Below, piece by piece: positions 1 through 5,236 of a stretch of 11,725 bases of DNA. The translations under genes were made by a program, and so were the position numbers. The stretch lies in NCBI GenBank assembly GCA_016219235.1, contig JACRBO010000019.1:1-11725 (forward strand). The letters run 5' to 3'. Numbering within the stretch: the stretch's first letter is position 1; each line of letters opens with the position of its first letter. The notes beneath the pieces are model-generated. The model was not told where the DNA came from and made no database searches. It saw nothing but the letters and a program-made list of their open reading frames with translations. The stretch is from Chloroflexota bacterium (GTDB lineage: Bacteria; Chloroflexota; Anaerolineae; Fen-1058).

Positions 1-218
1 ACAGTGAGCCGTTTGACGGCGACTATCCAACTTCGATCTGGCGCGCCGGTGAAGCGTTTGTTGAAGAACGCTCGATTCCGCTCACGACGACAAGCCTAAC
101 CGAGAACGCCACTCTCGCGCTCGGCCTGTACCGCCTGACCGATGGAACGCGGCTGCCGGTGATTGATGCCTCTGGTCAACGCGTGCGCGATGATCAGATC
201 GTGTTGAAGGTGAAATGA
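1..218 (+). CDS. C-terminal fragment of a membrane glycosyltransferase-like protein (5' end outside window)
   Basis: The open frame begins before base 1 and is readable from base 3 as SEPFDGDYPTSIWRAGE, ending VLKVK and TGA at 216-218, so about 71 residues are visible. The stretch is hydrophilic and beta-rich, with a Gly-Leu-Tyr-Arg-Leu strand near its middle. It resembles the last 70 residues of the next gene: proline, threonine, serine and tryptophan in a loop, then 'GE', and later 'GLY' with a following threonine-containing turn. I infer the same C-terminal beta-sandwich that many Chloroflexota GT-C glycosyltransferases carry after their membrane region, which would make this the first of two neighbouring paralogues. 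The catalytic part is not visible, so the enzyme class rests on this domain similarity and on context only. A 68-base gap separates it from the next gene. Confidence 0.6.
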   Translation, partial: SEPFDGDYPTSIWRAGEAFVEERSIPLTTTSLTENATLALGLYRLTDGTRLPVIDASGQRVRDDQIVLKVK

Positions 219-286
219 GATTGATGAGGGCCAGTCGCTCACGACACGACAATTGGCTGGAAATCTTGCGGATGCGCGAGGCTTGA

Positions 287-2185
287 ATGAGTGACCGCTT
301 GTGGCGCAGAGTCTGGTCGCCCACCGGGTTAATGCTGGTACTGGTGTTTATCGCTTTTAGCGTGCGAGTCTATCGGCTCGACTGGTTCGCATTGCGCGGC
401 GACGAGTCGTTTACTGTGCAGTTCTCGCAATTGCCCGCAGATGAATTGTTGGCCGGGGTGCGATACCTGGAACCCAATCCGCCTGTGCTGTACTATTCCT
501 TGCGCGGCTGGATGCTGCTGGCCGGGGACAGTGAGTTTAGCAGCCGCTTTTATTCGGTGTTTTTTGGCGTACTGAGCGTGCCGCTGATGTATGCGCTGGG
601 CCGTGCGCTTGGCGGCCGACAAGTCGGTTTGCTCGCTGCGGTGATCGTGGCGGTCAACCCGTTTCAGATCTGGCACAGTCAGGATGTGCGCAACTACACG
701 CTCTGGCCGACATTGACGCTGGCGGCCTGGTACTTTCTCTGGCGGGCTATCCAGCATCGACGGCGGCGCGATTGGGCGGCGTACGTCATATTGACGGTCA
801 CGGCTTTGATGACCCATTACTATCAGTTGTTTATCAGTGTGGCCGAGAATCTATTCGTCGTTAGCTGGCTCGTGGCTCCGCCCGACGGCGTGAGTCGCGG
901 GCTGCGCTGGTCGCTGGCGAAGGCCTGGCTGGTGGCGCAAGGCGTGGTGGCGGCCGTGTTTGTCGCCTGGGTGTTGTTCGGTATGACGACGGCCTTTGCA
1001 GCGATCAGCAACGGATCGTCGCCCACGTTCGATCAATTGCTATTGCGCACGTTGGCCGCGGTGACCATCGGCGATACGGTTCCTAAACAGGCCGCGGTGT
1101 GGCTGATGTTGCCCGCGTTGATCTTGATCGTCGTCGGCGCGGTGACCTTGATCCGATCGCGTCCGCACGCGGCGCGCTGGCTCTTGTTGGGTGTCGGCGT
1201 GCCGCTGGCGGCGACGTTTGTCGCCAGTCGGCTGCGGCCGTTGTATGAAACACGGTATCTCAATCAGACCGCGCCGTTCTACTATTTGCTGGCGGCGATC
1301 GGGTTAGCCGCGCTGCTCGATCGGCGGCGAATGAAACCGCTGGCGGTGGTGCTGGCGGCGGCCTGGCTGGTGATCGGTAGTTATACCTATGGGCTGGCGC
1401 AGTTCGATCGGCGGTACGCTAAAAGCCCCGATTGGCGCGCGCGGGCCGCTTATCTCGAACGCCATCAACAGCCGGGCGACGTGATCATTCAGAACTATCC
1501 CGACCCGTCGCTTTCTTACTACTATCATGGCGCGGCGCCGCTGCATAATCTGCCGACCGGTTATCTGGATCAAGCCCGACGGCTTGAAACCGAGGAACAA
1601 TTGCGGCGCTATCGAGACGACTACCGACGCATCTGGTTGTTGCCGCAGATAAATCCGGTCTGGGATCTGGACGGCGCCGTCGAGCGCATTCTGGCGCAGA
1701 CGACCGATCGGGTGTGGAGTGGCACGATCAGCGAGAGCGTGATTCAGCTGTATGAGACATCGCAGGCACTATTGCCAAGCGTGAGGCCGCTCGACGTGAC
1801 GTTTGAAGCCGGCTTCCGTTTGAGCGGGTATCGGTTGATTGGCGAACAGGCCCGTCCGGGCGACGCGGTGCATGTCACATTGCTATGGCAAGCTGAACGG
1901 CGGCAGACTTTCGACTACACGGTCTTTGTCCATGTGCTGGATGCCGGGGGCCGGCTACAGGCTCAACAGGACAATGCGCCGGTGCGCGGCTTGCGTCCTA
2001 CCTCGCAGTGGACGGTTGGTGAAACGATCATTGACGGGTATGATCTGGTCATACCGGACGGTCTGCCGGCTGGCGAGTACACCATCGAGGTTGGGTTGTA
2101 CGACTGGCAGACTTTGATTCGGCAGCGGACGCACACGGGCGACGAGCGCGTTGTGCTGTCTACTCGTATCCGGGTTGATAACTGA
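287..2185 (+). CDS. GT39/PMT-like (ArnT-type) membrane glycosyltransferase with C-terminal beta-sandwich
   Basis: A 632-residue GT-C fold protein expected to transfer a sugar from a polyprenyl-phosphate donor to a lipid, glycan or protein on the outer face of the membrane. After a first membrane helix (about residues 13-27) comes RGDESF with Asp39-Glu40, the acidic pair of the GT39/PMT family loop. It is followed by EPNPPVLYY (62-70), SSRFYSVFFG (85-94) and NPFQIWHSQDVRNYT (124-138), the hallmark block of this family. Several more hydrophobic helices run to about residue 370. From about residue 500 the protein is soluble and beta-rich (VTLLWQAE, TVFVHVLD, GEYTIEVGLYDW) and matches the partial gene upstream. 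The ATG at 287 has GAGG a few bases before it. The ligase-like gene follows after only 14 bases, so the two are probably co-transcribed. Donor and acceptor cannot be read from the sequence. Confidence 0.85.
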   Translation: MSDRLWRRVWSPTGLMLVLVFIAFSVRVYRLDWFALRGDESFTVQFSQLPADELLAGVRYLEPNPPVLYYSLRGWMLLAGDSEFSSRFYSVFFGVLSVPLMYALGRALGGRQVGLLAAVIVAVNPFQIWHSQDVRNYTLWPTLTLAAWYFLWRAIQHRRRRDWAAYVILTVTALMTHYYQLFISVAENLFVVSWLVAPPDGVSRGLRWSLAKAWLVAQGVVAAVFVAWVLFGMTTAFAAISNGSSPTFDQLLLRTLAAVTIGDTVPKQAAVWLMLPALILIVVGAVTLIRSRPHAARWLLLGVGVPLAATFVASRLRPLYETRYLNQTAPFYYLLAAIGLAALLDRRRMKPLAVVLAAAWLVIGSYTYGLAQFDRRYAKSPDWRARAAYLERHQQPGDVIIQNYPDPSLSYYYHGAAPLHNLPTGYLDQARRLETEEQLRRYRDDYRRIWLLPQINPVWDLDGAVERILAQTTDRVWSGTISESVIQLYETSQALLPSVRPLDVTFEAGFRLSGYRLIGEQARPGDAVHVTLLWQAERRQTFDYTVFVHVLDAGGRLQAQQDNAPVRGLRPTSQWTVGETIIDGYDLVIPDGLPAGEYTIEVGLYDWQTLIRQRTHTGDERVVLSTRIRVDN

Positions 2186-2199
2186 AGGTTCGACAACCT

Positions 2200-3810
2200 A
2201 TGCAATCTGATCGACGATTTAGCGACATCTTTATTTCCAGACGGCCCGGCGTGGCCGTGCTGGCGACGCTGATGTTGAGCGTAGTGGTAGCGACGCTGGC
2301 GGGGTTGCTTATCGCGCTATTAAGCGGCCTCTATGCGCTGGGTCTGGTGCTGGGCCTGATCGCGCTGGTGCTGATTTTGCGCGACATCGAGATCGGGTTT
2401 GCGGCGCTGGTGGCCGTCGTGGCCTTGCTGCCGTTTGCGGTCGTGCCGCTAAACATCGGCTTCAAGCCTACGTTTCTCGATCTGGTTGTGCTGGCGCTGT
2501 TTGGCGTGTGGTTGCTGGAACGGGCCACGGGTAAGATCGGACGATTTGTCAGCACACCGTTGACGCTGCCGGTCCTGGCGTTTCTGGCACTGACGCTAGC
2601 CTCGTTTATCGCGGGGCTGGGTAATGCGCCGTTGAACCAGACGATCGCGCGGCACTTCGCCGAGATCGTGCTGAGCATCATGCTGTTCTTTCTGGTGACA
2701 GACAGCGTGCGTGACGAGGATCGCCTGCGGCGCGTGACACGCCTGGTGATCATCGGCGGCAGCCTGGCCGCGGCGATCGCGATTGTGTTGTACCTGCTGC
2801 CGGATCAGACTTCGATGGAACTGTTGTCGCGGTTGAAAGTGTTTGGCTACCCGGAGGGACCGGGCGTGCTGCGCTATATCCGCGACGATCCGCTGCTCCC
2901 GCAGCGCGCCACGGGCACCTCGGTCGATCCGAATGCGCTGGGCGGCTTGCTGATCATGATGTTGACGGTGACCGCGCCCCAGTTGTTTGCACCGCGTCCG
3001 CTGTTGAAGCGCCGCTGGATCGTCATCGGGTTGGGGCTGATCGGGTTGGCGTTGCTGCTCTCCTTTTCGCGCGGCTCGTTTGTGGGCGCGGGCGCCGCCT
3101 TGTTGGTGTTGGGTGTCGTGCGTTATCGCAAACTACTCGTGATTGGGGTCGTCGCGCTGGCGTTGATTTTGATGCTGCCACAGACGCAGGGGTATGTGAC
3201 GCATTTCTTCGACGGGCTGGAAGTGTTGGGCAACGCCGACGGCGGCGACCTGTCCACGCAGATGCGCGTTGGCGAATACACCGATGCGTTGAAGTTGATT
3301 CAACGTTACCCGATCTTTGGCGTGGGCTTCACCGGCACGCCCGACATCGATACGTATTTGAAGGTTGCCAATCTGTATTTGATGATGGCCGGCGAGATGG
3401 GCCTCGTCGGTGTGACGGCGTTCCTGATCATGATGGGGACGTTGTTCGTCAGCGCGTGGCGGGCCAGGCAAATCTGGCAGCGTCCTGCCCATGTCCGACG
3501 CCCGACGGGGGTGTCGGTGGGCCGCGAGGCGTCGACTTCCTCTTCGACTCGCTTTGTTCGCTCAGAATCCGCTCACGCCTTATCCGCGGAGCGGGGGCGC
3601 GCCGGGCGGGATGCGTTGACAACCCGATCGGATGTGGAACCGATCTGGTGGGGGTTTCACGCGGCGCTAATCGGGGCGCTGGTCGGCGGGATGTTCGATC
3701 ACTATTTCTTCAACCTGGACTTTCATCATTCGGTGACGCTGTTCTGGCTGTATGCTGGCCTGGCGGCGGTCAGCACACGCCTGCTGAAACCGCACTTTGG
3801 CGCAGAATAA
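2200..3810 (+). CDS. O-antigen ligase/polymerase-like membrane protein (Wzy/WaaL type)
   Basis: A 536-residue, very hydrophobic protein with about a dozen predicted membrane helices. It carries the Wzy_C/O-antigen ligase signature: RATGTSVDPNALGG (about residues 235-248), the SFSRGSFVG motif (about 288-296), and a large external loop containing the YPIFGVGF block (about 370-377) followed by NLYLMMAGEMGLVG. Members join polysaccharide repeat units or ligate them to a lipid or protein carrier on the outer face of the membrane. The C-terminal helix pair (GGMFDHYFFNLDFHHS and after) is intact. Between the cytoplasmic stretch RARQIWQ and DVEPIWW, about residues 430-470 form a Ser/Arg/Ala-rich low-complexity segment that does not look like the rest and coincides with hairpin-forming DNA, so it is probably an inserted repeat. 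Start ATG 2200 has AAGG at 2185-2188, overlapping the preceding stop. Whether it is a ligase or a polymerase is undetermined. Confidence 0.85.
   Translation: MQSDRRFSDIFISRRPGVAVLATLMLSVVVATLAGLLIALLSGLYALGLVLGLIALVLILRDIEIGFAALVAVVALLPFAVVPLNIGFKPTFLDLVVLALFGVWLLERATGKIGRFVSTPLTLPVLAFLALTLASFIAGLGNAPLNQTIARHFAEIVLSIMLFFLVTDSVRDEDRLRRVTRLVIIGGSLAAAIAIVLYLLPDQTSMELLSRLKVFGYPEGPGVLRYIRDDPLLPQRATGTSVDPNALGGLLIMMLTVTAPQLFAPRPLLKRRWIVIGLGLIGLALLLSFSRGSFVGAGAALLVLGVVRYRKLLVIGVVALALILMLPQTQGYVTHFFDGLEVLGNADGGDLSTQMRVGEYTDALKLIQRYPIFGVGFTGTPDIDTYLKVANLYLMMAGEMGLVGVTAFLIMMGTLFVSAWRARQIWQRPAHVRRPTGVSVGREASTSSSTRFVRSESAHALSAERGRAGRDALTTRSDVEPIWWGFHAALIGALVGGMFDHYFFNLDFHHSVTLFWLYAGLAAVSTRLLKPHFGAE
3486..3606 (+). 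repeat. Hairpin-rich repeat-like insertion inside the ligase gene
   Basis: This stretch encodes the low-complexity residues of about 430-469 in the O-antigen ligase-like protein. It contains two inverted repeats: CCGACGCCC (3495-3503), loop GACGG, GGGTGTCGG (3509-3517), a 9-bp stem with one G-T pair; and CCGCTC (3569-3574) facing GAGCGG (3589-3594), with an inner CGC/GCG pairing. Between them lies TCGACTTCCTCTTCGACTCG, which has the flavour of dispersed palindromic repeats known from several environmental bacterial genomes. I infer a small mobile or REP-like element that entered in frame. The edges are estimates, and no second copy occurs in this window. Confidence 0.5.
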
Positions 3811-3812
3811 AC

Positions 3813-3842
3813 GTGTCATTGGCCGGGCCGTTATGGTATAAT
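3813..3842 (+). promoter_or_regulatory. Sigma-70-type promoter with extended -10, for the STAS/kinase operon
   Basis: TGGTATAAT at 3834-3842 gives a perfect TATAAT (3837-3842) with the extended -10 TG one base upstream of it. GTGTCA at 3813-3818 matches four of six -35 positions at an 18-base spacer. It starts two bases after the ligase-like stop codon. Transcription would begin near 3849, giving a leader of about 46 bases before the ATG at 3895. This separates the signalling operon from the polysaccharide genes. Confidence 0.7.
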
Positions 3843-3883
3843 CGCGACATTACTTCATATACCCGTGCTAATTCCAATTTTGT

Positions 3884-3888
3884 GGAGG
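3884..3888 (+). promoter_or_regulatory. Ribosome binding site GGAGG deciding the start of the first STAS gene
   Basis: GGAGG lies six bases before the ATG at 3895. An in-frame GTG at 3865 would add ten residues unlike any STAS N-terminus and would place this site inside the coding region, so the ATG is chosen. Confidence 0.8.
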
Positions 3889-3894
3889 TTGTGC

Positions 3895-4227
3895 ATGAAC
3901 ATCGAGACGCGCGAACTGAAGCACGTCAGCGTAGTGAAGATTTCGGGGCGTGTCGACAGCGCCACAGCGCCCGACCTTGAGAAGGCCCTGCAGGAATTGA
4001 TCGATGCGGACCGGCATCAGGTGGTCATGGACCTGCAAGACACCGAGTACATGAGCAGCGCCGGCTTGCGGGTATTGGTCTCCACGCTAAAAGCGGCCAA
4101 GCGAAGCGGCGGCGATCTGAAGTTGGCGCAGCCGTCAGGCCGTGTTAAGGAAGTGCTGGATCTGGCGGGCCTGACGCCGGTGTTCAACGTCTATGGTGAT
4201 GTGGTTGAAGCGGTCGGTTCGTTCTAG
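3895..4227 (+). CDS. STAS-domain anti-anti-sigma factor (SpoIIAA/RsbV-like)
   Basis: A 110-residue single-domain protein covering the whole STAS fold: strand VSVVKISGRVDS (11-22), helix APDLEKALQELI, strand HQVVMDLQDTEYM, then SSAGLRVLVSTLKAAK (54-69) and a last helix GRVKEVLDLAGL. In the RsbV/SpoIIAA family the serine just before the x-G-L of this motif is phosphorylated by the partner kinase; here that is Ser55 of MSSAGL. Unphosphorylated, the protein binds the kinase and frees the kinase's other partner. The kinase gene starts 17 bases downstream, which supports the pairing. The length is normal. Which sigma factor or other target is controlled cannot be seen. Confidence 0.9.
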   Translation: MNIETRELKHVSVVKISGRVDSATAPDLEKALQELIDADRHQVVMDLQDTEYMSSAGLRVLVSTLKAAKRSGGDLKLAQPSGRVKEVLDLAGLTPVFNVYGDVVEAVGSF

Positions 4228-4244
4228 GGCGGACAAGGACGATC

Positions 4245-4673
4245 ATGGGGCAGGCGCAACGCTTGACGGTGCCGGGTCGATTTGAGTATCTGGCCCAGAT
4301 TGCCGAATTTGTTACGCAGGTGGCCCGCGAGGCGGGGTTGACGGATGACGATGTGTTCCATGTCGAAATGGCCGTCGACGAAGCCTGCTCCAATGTGATC
4401 GAGCACGCCTACGCCGACAGAGTCGGCGAGATAGCACTAACGTGTGCCGTTCCCGAGCACGGCCGTCTGGAGATTGTCATTCACGATCACGGCGCCCCGT
4501 TTGATCCTGAGACTGTGCCGGAGCCGAAGGTGGGCGATGGGGCCGGGCTGGACGCGATGCAGGAGGGTGGTCTGGGCCTGTATTTCATGCGCAAATTGAT
4601 GGACGAAGTGCGCTTCAATTTTTCGCCGGGCCACGGCAATACCCTATACATGATGAAGCGGAAGCAGCCGTGA
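4245..4673 (+). CDS. RsbW/SpoIIAB-like anti-sigma serine kinase (HATPase_c_2)
   Basis: A 142-residue GHKL ATPase of the anti-sigma factor kinase type. It would phosphorylate the STAS partner on serine and hold a sigma factor or similar target inactive. The N box is VDEACSNVIEHAY (44-56), in which Glu46 and Asn50 correspond to the catalytic base and Mg-binding residues of SpoIIAB. The G1 box is DHGAPFDP (81-88). The G2 region EGGLGLYFMRKLMDEV (107-122) covers the ATP lid, and GNTLYMMKR (131-139) is the closing strand. All ATP-binding motifs are intact, so it should be active. AAGGA (4235-4239) precedes the ATG. Its stop overlaps the GTG of the next gene as GTGA (4670-4673), so the second STAS protein is probably translationally coupled to it. 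No sigma factor is adjacent. Confidence 0.9.
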   Translation: MGQAQRLTVPGRFEYLAQIAEFVTQVAREAGLTDDDVFHVEMAVDEACSNVIEHAYADRVGEIALTCAVPEHGRLEIVIHDHGAPFDPETVPEPKVGDGAGLDAMQEGGLGLYFMRKLMDEVRFNFSPGHGNTLYMMKRKQP

Positions 4674-5023
4674 ATATCAAGTTCGAAGCGCGGGCAGATC
4701 AAGTGTATTGCATCGAGCCGCAAGGCCGGCTGGATGCCGTCACCGTGCCGGCGCTGGAGTCTGTGCTCGATCAGCATCTGGCGGCCAATCACGTCCGGAT
4801 TGTGCTGGACATGGGGGGCGTGGCGTATCTGAGCAGCAGCGGTTTGCGGGCTTTGTTGCGCGCACGCAAAGCAGCCCAGGCCGGTGGCGGCGATGTTGTA
4901 CTCTGCAATATGACGCCGCGGGTGCGTGAAGTGTTTGAGATGATCGGTTTTACCAGTTTGTTCCAGGTGTTCAGCGGAGTGGCGGAAGCCTCCGCCAGTT
5001 TTGCCAGGTCCAAGACGGCCTGA
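4670..5023 (+). CDS. Second STAS-domain anti-anti-sigma factor, coupled to the kinase
   Basis: A 117-residue STAS protein starting with GTG inside the kinase stop codon region (GTGA, 4670-4673). It has the strand VYCIEPQGRLDAV (12-24), RIVLDMGGVAYL (43-54) and the phospho-motif SSSGLRALLRARK (55-67). Ser56, by position, is the expected kinase target. The last helix is VREVFEMIGF. It is a diverged paralogue of the first STAS gene: both share the general pattern but differ in most other residues, so this is not a recent duplication. It may compete for the same kinase or bring in a second signal. A short alanine/serine-rich tail follows the domain. The GTG start with strong overlap suggests an expression level tied to that of the kinase. 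Confidence 0.88.
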   Translation: MNIKFEARADQVYCIEPQGRLDAVTVPALESVLDQHLAANHVRIVLDMGGVAYLSSSGLRALLRARKAAQAGGGDVVLCNMTPRVREVFEMIGFTSLFQVFSGVAEASASFARSKTA

Positions 5024-5144
5024 TCGGGGGCCGTCGGTTTGGTTTCAGCCATCAATTGCTCTTGGGTCAGGCCATCAGGACGATCGCACCGCCAGTGAAC
5101 GAGTGCGCGGCGTGTGAACTTTGAGCAGTCAGCGGTCATACTAG

Positions 5145-5213
5145 TAAAGGGGGTGATAGCCACACCCAGCCAGGTATGCAGCACCTCGACCGTTGTTCGA
5201 TGTTGACCCTTTA
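5145..5213 (+). promoter_or_regulatory. Possible structured leader upstream of the binding-protein gene
   Basis: The 213 bases between 5023 and 5237 contain no convincing gene. TAAAGGG (5145-5151) can pair with CCCTTTA (5207-5213) and enclose two short hairpins: GGTG 5152-5155 with CACC 5163-5166, and AGGT 5172-5175 with ACCT 5183-5186. The form resembles a small multi-branched leader, but the helices are short and no known riboswitch class is recognised. Weak promoter-like boxes also occur here (GTGAAC 5114-5119 with CATACT 5137-5142; TCGACC 5186-5191 with TTTAAC 5210-5215). Neither is good enough to call a transcription start. Confidence 0.25.
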
Positions 5214-5223
5214 ACATTCTCTC

Positions 5224-5229
5224 AGGAGG
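5224..5229 (+). promoter_or_regulatory. Strong ribosome binding site AGGAGG of the binding-protein gene
   Basis: A full AGGAGG seven bases before the ATG at 5237, the best match in the window. It fits the high level normally needed for a binding protein relative to its permeases, and it supports the rearranged gene being expressed. Confidence 0.85.
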
Positions 5230-5236
5230 AGAAACT

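Noticed and set aside
3819..3824. TTGGCC as the -35 box of the STAS operon promoter
   Set aside because: Only 12 bases separate it from TATAAT; GTGTCA at 3813-3818 gives an acceptable 18-base spacer.
3865..3894. Upstream GTG start for the first STAS protein
   Set aside because: The ATG at 3895 has GGAGG at ideal spacing, and the extra ten residues are unlike a STAS N-terminus.
3456..3980. Overlapping plus-strand frame across the end of the ligase-like gene and the STAS start
   Set aside because: It runs through the promoter and ribosome site of the STAS operon and has no domain. It reflects the GC-rich insertion read in another frame.
4789..5217. Minus-strand open frame of 142 codons reaching from the leader region into the second STAS gene
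   Set aside because: Most of it is antisense to a clear STAS gene, there is no recognisable domain, and no ribosome site was seen at its start.
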